Assembly: GCF_018138145.1 (NCBI RefSeq) | Contig: NZ_CP073104.1 | Location: forward strand, 1,426,001-1,490,000 | Direction of reading: 5' to 3' | DNA length: 64,000 bases | Origin: Pseudomonas sp. SCA2728.1_7 | GTDB taxonomy: Bacteria > Pseudomonadota > Gammaproteobacteria > Pseudomonadales > Pseudomonadaceae | Shown: one piece after another, positions 43,369 through 53,200 of the stretch | How the letters are laid out: every line of letters starts with the position of its first letter | Position numbering within the stretch: position 1 is the first letter of the stretch | The notes under the pieces: generated by a model | Databases searched by the model: none | What the model saw: the letters and a program-made list of their open reading frames with translations, nothing else | What the model was told of the DNA's origin: nothing | Translations under genes and position numbers: made by a program

Positions 43369-44649
43369 TTACATCGTCAGCTTGTAAACCAGTGCCGAAA
43401 TCGCTACCAGACCTACCGCCGTTACAAACACGTTAGAGGCCTGACCACGATAGCGCGCCATCGCCGGAATCTTGCGAATCGCATACATCGGCATCAGGAA
43501 CAGAATCGCCGCGATTACCGGGCCGCCGACGGTTTCGATCATGCCCAGAATGCTCGGATTCAGGGTCGCGATGATCCAGCAGATCACCAGCATGAAAGCC
43601 GCCACGATGCGATCCAGTGCCTTGGCGCTCGGACGCTTGCCGCTCTTCACGATCAAGCCTTTCAGGCCCTCACTGGCGCCGATGTAGTGACCGAGGAACG
43701 ACTTGGAGATCGCGACAAACGCGATCAACGGCGCGGCGAACTCAATGGTCGGATTGTTGAAGTGGTTGGCCAGGTACGACAGGATCGACAGATTCTGCTC
43801 TTTGGCTTCCGCCAATTGCTCCGGTGACAACGTCAGCACGCAACTGAAGACGAAGAACAGCACCATCAGCACCATCAATGCATGGGCGCGGAACAGGATC
43901 TGCGAGCTGCGCTCATCGGCATGCACGCCGTACTGACGCTTCTGATCCACTGCAAACGCCGAAATGATCGGCGAATGGTTGAACGAGAACACCATCACCG
44001 GAATCGCCAGCCACAGCGTGTGCAGCAGCGCCGACGGCGGCGGCACCTGCGAAACGGTGGTCAGGATACCGCCGTTCCAGTGCGGAATCAGGTATACCGC
44101 CAGAAACAGCAGCGCGACGATGAACGGGTACACCATCAGGCTCATCGCCTTGACGATCGCCTCCTGGCCGCAACGCACCACAGCCAGCAAACCAAGAATC
44201 AGCACGAACGACAGCAGCGCACGTGGCGGCGGTGTGATGTGCAATTGATGCTCAAGGAAACTGGCGACCGTGTTGGTCAAGCCGACGCTGTAGATCAGCA
44301 GGATCGGGAAGATCGCAAAGAAATAAAGCAGCGTGATCAACGCACCAGCCTTGATGCCAAAATGCTGTTCGACCACTTCAGTGATGTCGGCGCCTTCGCG
44401 ACCGGAAAGCACAAAACGGGTCAGACCGCGGTGAGCGTAGAACGTCATCGGGAACGCCAACAGCGCAAGGACCACCAGCGGCCAGAAGCCACCCAAGCCT
44501 GCGTTGATCGGCAAATACAGGGTACCGGCGCCAATGGCCGTTCCAAACAACCCCAACATCCAGGTGGTGTCCTGGCGATTCCAGCTCGAGAGTTCAGCGG
44601 GTGCTGCTGCATCAAAGCGCTCTTCGACGCTATTGGCCTGATCATTCAT
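43369..44649 (-). CDS. serine/threonine transporter (HAAAP/SdaC family)
   Basis: 426 residues from MNDQANSVEERFDAAAPAEL at 44649, with GGAG ten bases upstream; a longer reading to 44769 lacks family support. There are eleven predicted membrane helices. The first, TWMLGLFGTAIGAGTLYLPI (about 29-48), has the conserved GTAIGAG segment. VMVFSFNHSPIISAF (about 220-234) is the other HAAAP hallmark. It is an SdaC/TdcC-type proton or sodium symporter for serine or threonine. It ends at a strong terminator. Confidence 0.92.
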   Translation of the reverse strand: MNDQANSVEERFDAAAPAELSSWNRQDTTWMLGLFGTAIGAGTLYLPINAGLGGFWPLVVLALLAFPMTFYAHRGLTRFVLSGREGADITEVVEQHFGIKAGALITLLYFFAIFPILLIYSVGLTNTVASFLEHQLHITPPPRALLSFVLILGLLAVVRCGQEAIVKAMSLMVYPFIVALLFLAVYLIPHWNGGILTTVSQVPPPSALLHTLWLAIPVMVFSFNHSPIISAFAVDQKRQYGVHADERSSQILFRAHALMVLMVLFFVFSCVLTLSPEQLAEAKEQNLSILSYLANHFNNPTIEFAAPLIAFVAISKSFLGHYIGASEGLKGLIVKSGKRPSAKALDRIVAAFMLVICWIIATLNPSILGMIETVGGPVIAAILFLMPMYAIRKIPAMARYRGQASNVFVTAVGLVAISALVYKLTM

Positions 44650-44904
44650 CCGGTCGGATCTCCGCATTCCGGTCACTTGCCACTCGGTCAGGACGCGTCG
44701 GAAAAAACCGACAGACATGCTCCGGCCGAAACAGGGGCGCGATTCTCCGCGATAAATGAGCAGAAGCAAAGACTTAGCTGAGGAATGGTTGTGCGGAGCA
44801 GATCAGTGGGGTGTCGTTTTCTGGAAAACTGCTGTCGCCCACAACTACGTCGAATGTCGTTTTTGGCCCGTATCAGCGACAAGCGCCCCCGTCAGGAAAA
44901 CATT

Positions 44905-45087
44905 TCAGATCACACGAAGAATCATCGTCCCGATTGTGATGACGACCAGCGCAAACACTGCCCCCATACCGAACCTGAATAATTCTGAGCGAATCTCCGC
45001 TGGGGACAGACCTTTGGCCTCTTCAGCAAACTCGGCGTCCTCTCGTCGAAGTCGTTCAACTCTGGCTTCAGGGTCTTCTCTGTACAT
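44905..45087 (-). CDS. small single-span membrane protein
   Basis: 60 residues. Start at 45087 after AAAGGACG. A charged N-terminal half (YREDPEARVERLRREDAEFA, helical, possibly coiled) is followed by one membrane helix FGMGAVFALVVITIGTMILR. No family recognised. It precedes the divergent-looking gap before the serine transporter and shares size and layout with the 64-residue gene upstream, though their sequences differ. Confidence 0.7.
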   Translation of the reverse strand: MYREDPEARVERLRREDAEFAEEAKGLSPAEIRSELFRFGMGAVFALVVITIGTMILRVI

Positions 45088-45189
45088 ATTTAACGTCCTT
45101 TGCTAAGTCGCGAGACCAATCTGTTATGTAAAACGTTATTGAGCAGCCGGTACGCCTGATCGCAAACCATGATGGGTGAAGCGCTTCAT

Positions 45190-45384
45190 TTAAAACCTGG
45201 TCAATATTCCGAATACAGCAGTAATCGCAGTTAGCAGCCCCGTGCCTACTGCTACCGGGTACCAGAACCGCTCTCGTTTTAGTTTGTTTTCCTCAGCCAT
45301 AAGCTTGCGTCTCTCGACAATGAGCTTGCGTGATTCGTTTTGTAGCCTTTCGAGTTCCAGATTTTCCCGATCATTCTGAAGCAT
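45190..45384 (-). CDS. small coiled-coil membrane protein
   Basis: 64 residues from MLQNDRENLELERLQNESRK at 45384, preceded by a strong AAGGAAGG; a longer reading to 45501 has no such site. The first 40 residues form a basic/acidic coiled coil (ELERLQNESRKLIVERRKLM), then one C-terminal membrane helix FWYPVAVGTGLLTAITAVFG. Not recognised; the form resembles small phage- or toxin-linked membrane proteins, but nothing nearby supports that. Confidence 0.65.
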   Translation of the reverse strand: MLQNDRENLELERLQNESRKLIVERRKLMAEENKLKRERFWYPVAVGTGLLTAITAVFGILTRF

Positions 45385-45623
45385 TTGCCTTCCTTGGCTG
45401 TTGGCAGTGACTGAACAGGCTGCTTTGGATCCTGATGATTTCGCATTCATCACTTGCCAGGTAGCAGACGAGTCTGGCGGATTCGTAGGTAAATTCCTCA
45501 AATCAGGTAGGTCGCCTCAAATAGAGACTTTTAGGTAATGCGCAGAGATCAAGCGCCCTATTCTTTCAATTTGGCCCACTTGATCTAGCGTGAGATGAAT
45601 CCCCTGCCCTGCGGAGCCTTCCC

Positions 45624-46007
45624 ATGCCACTGGTTCGCGTCGATATCCAGCAAAACCCCGACCCCACTTTCGCCAAACGCATCGGCGAGCACATCTACGC
45701 TGCCCTGCGCAGTTGTATCGATGTGCCCGAGCACGACAACTTCCAGATCCTCACCGAGCACGACAGTCAGCACCTCGTTTACGACCCGCAGTATCTGGGG
45801 ATCCAGCGCAGTGATGGCGTGGTGTTCATTCAGATCACCATCAGCGAAGGGCGCTCGATAGAGAAGAAACAGTTGCTGTTCAAAACCATCGCTGAAAGCC
45901 TGCACACCCAACTGGCGGTGCGCCTGGAAGACGTGTTCATCAATCTGGTGGAGGTGAAAAAAGAGAACTGGTCATTCGGTAACGGCATTGCGCAATACGT
46001 CACTTGA
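45624..46007 (+). CDS. tautomerase family protein (4-OT-like)
   Basis: 127 residues; ATG at 45624, GGAG 14 bases upstream. Pro2 directly follows Met (MPLVRVDIQQNPD), as needed for the catalytic N-terminal proline of 4-oxalocrotonate tautomerases. It is a double-length single chain, with a second beta-alpha-beta unit from about 60 (GVVFIQITISEGRSIEKKQL) and a C-terminal LVEVKKENWSFGNGIAQY. This end matches the YusQ/Pput-type tautomerases. The substrate is unknown. Confidence 0.9.
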   Translation: MPLVRVDIQQNPDPTFAKRIGEHIYAALRSCIDVPEHDNFQILTEHDSQHLVYDPQYLGIQRSDGVVFIQITISEGRSIEKKQLLFKTIAESLHTQLAVRLEDVFINLVEVKKENWSFGNGIAQYVT

Positions 46008-46052
46008 GCGGGTGATTGACAGCCCGGCATCGGTGCCAGCATGATCGGCCCC

Positions 46053-46130
46053 ATGAACATTCGCGCGCTGCAACTCACCCGTACCACCACGACCGCCACC
46101 GGCGGGTCGTGGTGTTTCTGCCTGAGGTAA
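46053..46130 (+). CDS. threonine-rich leader peptide of a transcription attenuator
   Basis: 25 codons reading MNIRALQLTRTTTTATGGSW then CFCLR and TAA; an in-frame ATG at 46041 would give 29. Six threonine codons fall between 46077 and 46100. A TTGACA (46016) and CATGAT (46040) could be a promoter starting transcription at about this ATG, so the peptide may be leaderless. The threonine codons overlap the 5' arm of a stable hairpin (46085-46114), and a terminator follows, just as in thr/ilv leaders. It precedes an isochorismatase-family gene. Confidence 0.6.
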   Translation: MNIRALQLTRTTTTATGGSWCFCLR

Positions 46131-46185
46131 ACCCAGCGCAGCAAACCCAAGGCCCCGCCAGCAATGGACGGGGCCTTGTTGTTTC
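46085..46185 (+). terminator. attenuator: pause hairpin, antiterminator segment and terminator
   Basis: Hairpin 1 pairs 46085-46097 (CACCACGACCGCC) with 46101-46114. The terminator pairs AAGGCCCCG (46149-46157) with CGGGGCCTT (46169-46177), followed by GTTGTTT. The segment GGCGGG (46101-46106) can instead pair with CCCGCC (46154-46159), which would break the terminator. These mutually exclusive pairings are what an attenuator needs when ribosomes stall on the threonine codons. Confidence 0.6.
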
Positions 46186-46226
46186 TCCCGTCCGTGCGGC
46201 ATCTGCAGCCCCCAAGGAGAAACACC

Positions 46227-46751
46227 ATGCCCGCAGCACTGTTGATCATCGATATGCAGGTTGGTCTGTTCCACGGACCGGAAAAGCCCTACCAGGGCGA
46301 ACGGGTTCTGGCCAACATCCAGCGCCTGGTCGCTCAGGCCCGCGCGAATCAAGTGCCGATCTTTGCCGTGCGCCACACCGGCCCGGACGGCTCACCGATT
46401 GCCGCTGGCAGTCCTTTCTGGCAATTACTGCCAGCGCTTGAGCTGGACGCAGACATCGATACCCTCTTCGACAAATCCCGCCCGAATGCCTTTCATGGCA
46501 CTCAATTGGCTCGGCAACTCGAATCCGCGCAAGTCGATGACCTTTATATCGTCGGTATGAAAAGCCAGTTCTGCATCGACAGCACCTGCCGCGCCGCCGC
46601 GGATCTCGGCTTCAAGCCATTGCTGGTCGTTGACGCCCACACCTGCATGGACACTGCCGCGCTACCGGCCGCAGCAATCATCCAGCATCACAACGCAACC
46701 CTCGGCGCTGCCTTCGCGCGTTTAATCAACTGCGCTGAAGTGACGTTCTAA
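46227..46751 (+). CDS. isochorismatase-family cysteine hydrolase
   Basis: 174 residues from MPAALLIIDMQVGLFHG at 46227, after AAGGAG. The catalytic triad style is present: Asp9 in LIIDMQ, a lysine/arginine before VPIFAVRHTG, and the nucleophile cysteine in GMKSQFCIDSTCRAAADLG (about 113-131). Members hydrolyse amides such as nicotinamide, N-carbamoyl compounds or isochorismate. The substrate is unknown. It is preceded by a threonine-type attenuator, which is unexpected for this family. Confidence 0.9.
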   Translation: MPAALLIIDMQVGLFHGPEKPYQGERVLANIQRLVAQARANQVPIFAVRHTGPDGSPIAAGSPFWQLLPALELDADIDTLFDKSRPNAFHGTQLARQLESAQVDDLYIVGMKSQFCIDSTCRAAADLGFKPLLVVDAHTCMDTAALPAAAIIQHHNATLGAAFARLINCAEVTF

Positions 46752-47099
46752 GGAAATCCACTCTGAAGTTGACGCAACTTGACTTGCTGCGGTTGCGTCA
46801 ACCAGACATTTGTTACGGCATCCTCTGTCCTACAGCATCGTGTAATTAATTAAGGGTGCCAGCGACTTCAACTACAGACAACACCAACAAACAAGCAAAT
46901 CGAACACCAACTTTTCAGAATATTCCTACAGCCTAAACAGCCAAAAAAAACCAACAACAAAATATTACTTAAAGCCGAATGCCAGCCATTTGTTACAAAC
47001 AACTACCCAGCCATTGAACAATATTCCGCGGCAGGTCTATATTTTTATCGCCCTGAAGTTGAACGACCAACAATTAAAGTGTGATCAAGAGGACACAGC
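46752..47099. other. AT-rich 348-bp intergenic region with repeats
   Basis: No gene. An 11-base perfect inverted repeat (GTTGACGCAAC at 46768, GTTGCGTCAAC ending 46802) follows the isochorismatase stop. CATTTGTTAC occurs at about 46807 and 46986, and CTGAAGTTGA at about 46763 and 47053, giving two nested direct-repeat pairs. The A-rich middle has much lower GC than its surroundings. It probably holds the promoter of the following exported-protein genes. Confidence 0.6.
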
Positions 47100-47579
47100 A
47101 TGCAGAAGAACATGATGACCGGCCTGTTGTTGGCCGCACTGCTTGCCCCGCTCGCCAGCGCCAACGCCGACGTCCGCGAGCTGGCTTCTTCGCCCCGATG
47201 GCTGACCACCAAGGTCTACCTCGACGGCGCCCCTGAAACCGACGTCAAAGCGAAGTACCCCGGCGTCGTTGGCATATCGACCTGGGATCCCGAGCGTAAT
47301 CGATACGAATTCTTTTACACCGATACCGGCGAATCAAAGTACAACAACGGCGGCGGCGGTTATTTCTTTGTCACCGGCGATCAGCAACAGCACATTCTTG
47401 TGCCGGATGTCGGCCCGACCAGAACATGGGCCAGACGTCTGGAAACATTGAACAACCGTGAATTCACTTACTCTCGGGAAGTACCCCGCGACATGGTCGA
47501 CAACAACCCTCTCGTTCGCATTCATGTCGTTCACGAGCCCTATACCGGAACGATAGAAACCAGGTCCGTCATCAAATAA
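47100..47579 (+). CDS. exported DUF4822-like protein
   Basis: 159 residues; ATG at 47100 after AGAGGAC. Signal peptide MQKNMMTGLLLAALLAPLASANA. The mature domain has STWDPERNRYEFFYTDTGES, a glycine run NNGGGGYFFVTGDQQ, then HILVPDVGPTRTWARRLETL. This is the pattern I associate with DUF4822, small lipocalin-like secreted proteins of unknown role. The family call is moderate. A second exported gene (frameshifted) begins 18 bases downstream, so the two likely share a transcript. Confidence 0.72.
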   Translation: MQKNMMTGLLLAALLAPLASANADVRELASSPRWLTTKVYLDGAPETDVKAKYPGVVGISTWDPERNRYEFFYTDTGESKYNNGGGGYFFVTGDQQQHILVPDVGPTRTWARRLETLNNREFTYSREVPRDMVDNNPLVRIHVVHEPYTGTIETRSVIK

Positions 47580-47597
47580 TAAAACCAGGAGTTCAAT

Positions 47598-48025
47598 ATG
47601 CAAAAATCACTTAAAAACCTGCTGATGTCGGCGTTACTGATTTCTTCCGTCTATTGCGCCGGGGTCAGCGCACAAACCGCTACCCAACCCGCAAAAAATG
47701 CCGTCGCCACTGCCGACAACGCGATGATGCTGACTGTGTTTCTGAAGCATGATCAAACCCGACCATTAAGTGAACTCAGGCCCAGCTCGCGCAACAGGGT
47801 TTCCATAAAACCTTTCCCCCGGCCGGAGTCGAGGTGGTGAGCTGGAACATCATGATGGGTATCGGCCAGGTCGTGACCGTGCGATTTCCTGTCTCGCGTC
47901 TGGCGGAAGTGAATCTTGCACTGGAAAACACTGCTTGGGGCAGCTACCGCACCGAGTTCTATCCGACCTACGATTTCAAGCCGATCGCGATGGCTGAGCA
48001 AGCCAAAGCCCAAGCGGCTCAATGA
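47598..48025 (+). pseudogene. small exported protein interrupted by a frameshift
   Basis: The first frame gives a signal peptide (MQKSLKNLLMSALLISSVYC) and MLTVFLKHDQTRPLSEL, then switches to a low-quality tail ending at 47840. The +2 frame continues sensibly from about 47778: AQLAQQGFHKTFPPAGVEVV, then SWNIMMGIGQVVTVRFPVSR and a C-terminal EFYPTYDFKPIAMAEQ. Joining both needs one extra base near 47776-47780, giving about 142 residues. ATG follows CAGGAG. Family not recognised. Either a recent mutation or a sequencing slip in CTCAGGCCC. Confidence 0.75.
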
Positions 48026-48195
48026 TGTCGGCAGCACACCGGATCACCGGTGTGCTGCCAGCCTTGCTTCTTGTCCGAAGCCGTCCAGAATCAAAGCACC
48101 ACTGCGCGAATGACAACGATTGCCAAGTCGCTGCGGATTCAGCACTCTGAAACGACTTTCTCGACCAACCCGCCGACGTTCACAGGAGCCGCGCA

Positions 48196-49164
48196 ATGCC
48201 CGCAACCGTTCTGGTACTGGTTGAAACCATCAATGACTATTTGCCGATCCTCGAACATCAGGGCTTCCACCTGATTCTCGCCCCCACACCCGCCGAACGT
48301 GCGCACGCCATTGCCTCCCAAGGCAGCCGCATCGATGCGGTGCTGACCCGCGGTCCGCTGGGCCTCACGGCGGAAGAGATCGCCGCCCTGCCCGCGTTGA
48401 AGATCATTACCGTCATCGGCGCCGGCTACGAACAGGTCGACCTGCAAGCCGCCAGCAACCGTGGCATTACCGTCACCAACGGCGCCGGGGTCAACGCCTC
48501 GTCGGTGGCTGACCATGCGATGGCGATGTTGTTGGCACTGGTCCGGGATATCCCGCGGTGTGATGCCGCAGTACGCCGGGGTGAATGGCCGAAGATCATG
48601 CGCCCGTCGCTGGCCGGCAAACGCCTGGGGATTCTCGGGCTGGGCGCCGTCGGGCTGGCGATCGCCAAACGTGCGAGCCTCGGCTTCGACATGGAAATCA
48701 GCTACCACAGCCGCCAGGTGCGTAGCGATGTGCCTTATGCGTTCTGCTCGACGCCGACCGAACTGGCCCGGGCTTCGGACTTTCTGATTGTCGCCACGCC
48801 CGGTGGCATTGGCACCCAACATCTGGTCACCCGCGCGGTGCTCGATGCGCTCGGGCCGAAAGGCTTCATCGTCAACATTGCCCGCGCCAGCGTCATCGCT
48901 ACGGCGGATCTGATCACTGCCCTTGAACAACGCAGAATCGCCGGCGCCGCACTCGATGTGTTCGACCACGAGCCACAAGTGCCGGATGCGCTGAAAACAC
49001 TGAGCAACGTGCTGCTGACGCCACACGTCGCCGGCCTGTCACCGGAAGCGACGCAAGGCACCGTCGAACTGGTAGGCAAAAACCTCGTGGCGTTCTTCTC
49101 AGGCGAGCCCGTGCTGACGCCCATCGCGCTGCCACCGAAACTCAACAACCAGCGTGTGCACTAA
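48196..49164 (+). CDS. D-isomer 2-hydroxyacid dehydrogenase
   Basis: 322 residues; ATG at 48196 after AGGAGCC. NAD(P) site GKRLGILGLGAVGLAIAKRA (about 140-159). Catalytic residues are Arg in NIARASVI (about 232), Glu in DVFDHEPQVP (about 261) and His in LLTPHVAGLSP (about 281), the set for formate/glycerate-type dehydrogenases. It probably reduces glyoxylate or hydroxypyruvate or a related 2-oxoacid. The stop overlaps the convergent tssA stop by four bases. Confidence 0.93.
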   Translation: MPATVLVLVETINDYLPILEHQGFHLILAPTPAERAHAIASQGSRIDAVLTRGPLGLTAEEIAALPALKIITVIGAGYEQVDLQAASNRGITVTNGAGVNASSVADHAMAMLLALVRDIPRCDAAVRRGEWPKIMRPSLAGKRLGILGLGAVGLAIAKRASLGFDMEISYHSRQVRSDVPYAFCSTPTELARASDFLIVATPGGIGTQHLVTRAVLDALGPKGFIVNIARASVIATADLITALEQRRIAGAALDVFDHEPQVPDALKTLSNVLLTPHVAGLSPEATQGTVELVGKNLVAFFSGEPVLTPIALPPKLNNQRVH

Positions 49165-50243
49165 AGCACGCCGAGCAACGTCCATAAACGCCGCGATTCG
49201 GCGTCGGCACTGATCAGCTCACCGAGTAACTCGCTCAGCGGTTTGTTGCCCCACTCGACTCCCCGGCGGATCAGATACGGCACCGGGCTATGGGGTTCGG
49301 TGCGGGCCAGGTATTCGGCGATCAGCAGCAATTGTCGATAGGCCTCCTCACGATTGGCCGGCTCGCGAAACACCTGAGCAACCGGCGCAGGCTCTTCAGG
49401 CTGCGTCATGATTGCAGTGGCTTCGACCACGGGCACGGGCGGCGCCGGTTGTTGTGGGTGCATGGCGATAAACTCCTGAACCAGCTTCAGCAGCGCTTGA
49501 ATGATGTCCTGCAAGGGGCGTAATCCCGGGCCTTGCTCACCCAGATAAGCATTGCTCCAGCTGTCGAGCCGTTGCAGGTGTTGCAGGCTCAACAGCAGAT
49601 TGCCCTGGGTGCGCAGCCAGAATGCCAGCGGTGTGGCACGGATCTGGTCGCTGAGTTTTTTCTGTTCATTGCGTGCAGTTTCTGCCGAGCTTTTGGCATT
49701 CTTGCTGTCGTTGACCTGCACCTGTTGAATCTGCAAACGCCGCCAGACTTCCAGGGTATAAGCTTCGAAATCGCTGTTGCGAGTGCCGAACAGCGGCACG
49801 CGAGTGAGCAACACTTCACTGTAGCGACGCACCAGCCATTCCAGCGGAATCACGCGCCACGACTGATCGCCCTCCTCGGCTTGCGGATGCAAGTGTTCAG
49901 GGAAGCGCTCACACAAACCGGCAATCAGCGCCAGACTGCCGGGCAAACCGTCCAGTGCTTGCAGGTGCAGCCACGCTTCGCCGAGCCAGGCGCTGAGCAT
50001 CAAGTCCTTGCTGCGTTCGAGCAATAAAGCAGTGGTGAGTTTCTCGACCTCCGGCCAGTTCGCCCGCTTCAGTGTCGACTGCCAGACCCCGGTCGGCAGG
50101 CTTGCATCATCCTCGCGGCGCAAGTCGCGCAACTGATCGAACTCACGCTCATAACGCAAATCGACACCGCACGGCGCATCCGCGCTGATCGGCGCGAGCA
50201 GTTGATCAATCAGGTCTGGCACAGCGGTCGATGGCAGGCTCAC
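49161..50243 (-). CDS. tssA: type VI secretion protein TssA
   Basis: 360 residues. ImpA N-terminal domain at about 10-140 (LLAPISADAPCGVDLRYERE, then TLKRANWPEVEKLTTALL). There is a charged middle with a coiled stretch (AKSSAETARNEQKKLSDQIR) and a C-terminal helical domain NREEAYRQLLLIAEYLARTE, PHSPVPYLIRRGVEWGN. TssA caps the growing tail and recruits sheath and baseplate. It starts inside the tssM stop (ATGA at 50240) as the last gene of the leftward operon. Confidence 0.95.
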   Translation of the reverse strand: MSLPSTAVPDLIDQLLAPISADAPCGVDLRYEREFDQLRDLRREDDASLPTGVWQSTLKRANWPEVEKLTTALLLERSKDLMLSAWLGEAWLHLQALDGLPGSLALIAGLCERFPEHLHPQAEEGDQSWRVIPLEWLVRRYSEVLLTRVPLFGTRNSDFEAYTLEVWRRLQIQQVQVNDSKNAKSSAETARNEQKKLSDQIRATPLAFWLRTQGNLLLSLQHLQRLDSWSNAYLGEQGPGLRPLQDIIQALLKLVQEFIAMHPQQPAPPVPVVEATAIMTQPEEPAPVAQVFREPANREEAYRQLLLIAEYLARTEPHSPVPYLIRRGVEWGNKPLSELLGELISADAESRRLWTLLGVL

Positions 50244-53200
50244 ATGCCCTCCTTCTGCGATTCAAGGGCGACAGTGCTGCCGGTCACCTGAAACGGTGAG
50301 CGCGGCGCACGGGTGGGCAACGGGGCAATCGACAGCGGCAATTTCGAACCCTGGCTCATCAATGACAGGCGCACGAACATCCGCGTGAATTCGCTGGTGA
50401 CGCTGTTGGCCGACGCGGTCACGGGCAGGCGCAGGGTCAGCGGGAAATCGGTGTAATCCATGCTCGGCTGACGCTGCACCGAGAAGTGCGCACGCATCAT
50501 CCGCAGCAACGACCATGGCCCGCCGTATTCCCAACCGGCCTCCAGATCACGCACCACCAGATTCGGTTGCAGCGGATCATTGACCGGACGTTCCTTGCCG
50601 TTGCGCGCCCAGCGCAGGGTCAGGCGAATCGGCTGGCCGAGCATCCAGCGCAGACTCGGCTGCTCGGCCGCGACCGGGTAGTTGATCTGCTGATTGCCGG
50701 CGAGCAAACCCCAGGCAATCACTTGATCGGCACCCTGTTCATTATCGCGATCGGTGCGCCAGCGCACGTCGAGCTCGACGCCGAGGATGCCGCTCTTGTC
50801 GCGCACGAACAGCGGCGTCAGCCAGGTGCTGGCCTGCTTCAAACGATTGAGAAAGTCTTCAGCGGCGACGCGTTCCGGCGTCTGATTCGTGGCCAGTCCG
50901 GCCTGGGCGACCGGCAGGCGCTTATCGATCAACTCCAGCAAATATTGAACCCGCGCCGGTTCGGCATCCGGCATCTGCACGCCGTTGGCGAATGGAAACC
51001 GGTCAGCGAGGTACTGATTGAAGTAGTTGGCCAGCTCATTCCACGCGGCCGCCGCCTGTTGTACTTGCAACTGCTGACAACGCTGCATGGCTTCCTGTTG
51101 CAGCTCGACCGCGCGCATCGCCAGGGTGCCGCGCCCACCGGCAAGGTTGGCGGTCTGCAACATTTGCAGGCAGGAGTTGACGTCCATTTCGATGAAATCG
51201 CGGCTGACCAGTTGTTCGATCTGCGCTGGCGAGCTGGCCGGATTGGCTTCCTTGTATTTACGCAGTTCATCGTTCAGCGCGCTGAACTGCGTCACGCGTT
51301 CGTAATCCAGCGCCGAGAGATTGGCTTGCTGTGTCGTCAACCACTGTAACGAAGACGTGCGCCGCTCAGTGATGCCGAGCATGGTATTGAACTGCTGCTT
51401 GAGGCTCAGCTTCAGGTCCTGCACATCACTGGCGCCAAACAATTGCAGGCCGAGGTTTTTCGAACCGTCCCACTGACTGATTTCGGTACGGCCGCCGAAC
51501 ATCGGTTGTGCGGTGATGTCTTCCAGCCCCCCGGTAATCTGCGCCATGGCGCGGCGGTTGAGGGCCGCTTGCAGGCGTGTGGAGAGATCCGCGCGGTGCA
51601 CCTCGACAAACGCCTTCTGCAGGGCCATGGCTTGCTCGGCCTGGACGTTGAACACGGCGTAAGGATGCGCTTGGTCGTTGTGATCCTTGAGGCTTAGCCA
51701 CATCGCCTGAGCGGCGGCGCGTTCGGCGGTTTTGAGCAAGGCAATCCGATAGTCCGGCGGAATGCGCGGCAGCTCTTCAGCGACGTAGCTGTTGTAGTCG
51801 GCGAAATACTTCAGCGACTCATTGAGATCATCGCCGTCTACGGTCTGGCCTTGCAGGTTGACGTTGTCTTCACTGTCGCGCAGAGCAACCGAAACGAATT
51901 CACGCTTGAACAGCGCCTGTATCGCGTTATCCAGCTTGATCACTTGTTCCTGCAAGGCCAGTTGCCCGCTGACTTGTTGCACCAGCAGGTTGTCCCGCGA
52001 GCCGATCTGGGCGATCCACTGATCGCGAAAGCTCTGCTGCAGGCGTGTCGCTTGCGTATCGAGGTCTTGCTCGACCTGCGTGCCCAGCAATGTGCTCTTG
52101 CCGACCTTGGTGAGGAAATCGCGATAACCCGGCACCAGTTCCTGGCCTTTGCCGCGACTCCACGTCGAATTGGTCAGGGCAATCGCCGCTTGCAGATCGT
52201 CGACCAGCGCGGTCAGGTCTTCCAGCTCCCGCAGGCTGTTGCCGCTGCCGGCTTGCAATTGATCCAGATGCAATTTGAGGTAGCCAGCCTTGCTGACAAA
52301 GTTGTCGGCGAGGAAATACTGATCCAGCCAGCGCTGCATCAACCCGGAAAAGTTGCTGACGATCTGCGGCCGGTCGACGCTCAGATCAAGTGCCTGCAAG
52401 CTGCCGTCTTCCCCGGCCACGAGCAGCCGATTGTAGAACGCCGCATACGGCAAGGTGCCCGTGTTGAGGTTCAGTGACAGCGCGTTGTTGCTCAATTGCA
52501 CCAGGTCGTCCAGGGGCGCGCGCGGGTTGTTCTGCACTTGATTGAACAACTGGTTCTGCTGTTCCAGACGCAAGGCCCGATCCACCAGATCGTTCGCCTT
52601 CAGATAGTTCTGCCACTGCGCCGGGTCGTCGCTTTCGACACTGCTGCGCCGGTCGGTGCTGCGGATTGCCTTGATCTGTGCCAGTTGCGCGCTCAACAGG
52701 TCATGCAGCGGCACCATGATGTGGCGCTGGGTGGACTGCAAGACTTGCTGCTCAAGCTGATTGTCCAGCGAGGAAAACCACGACGTCGGAAACACCAGAG
52801 AAACATAGTTCCAGTGCGGCGCACGCTCGAGCACGCGCCAGAAGGTCTGCACGTTGCGTCGGGTCGAGTCGACCCGCTGCGCCTCGTCGCTGATCGCCAC
52901 GTAGCCCTTTTGCGCGCCTTGCATCTGCCGCGCCAGTTCGTGGGCATCCTTGACCGACACCTGCCAGACCCAAAGCATCGCCACCACCCAGATCACCCCG
53001 ACCACCAGCGCCACGCCGGCCGTCAGCCGCTGCCAACGCTGACGCAAGCGCAACAGACGCGGCACGCCTTGCGCCAGCCCGCGCTCGCCGACCAGACGCT
53101 GGCGCCACAACTGGCGCACAAAGACGCTTTGCTGCAAGCCGCTGTCATCAGCGGAAAATCCATCCTTGGCATCCTCCGAGGCCTGACTGGCGCTGAAATA

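Noticed and set aside
44905..45501. Small membrane genes as a toxin-antitoxin pair
   Set aside because: No known family, no overlapping antisense RNA signs and no antitoxin-like DNA-binding domain.
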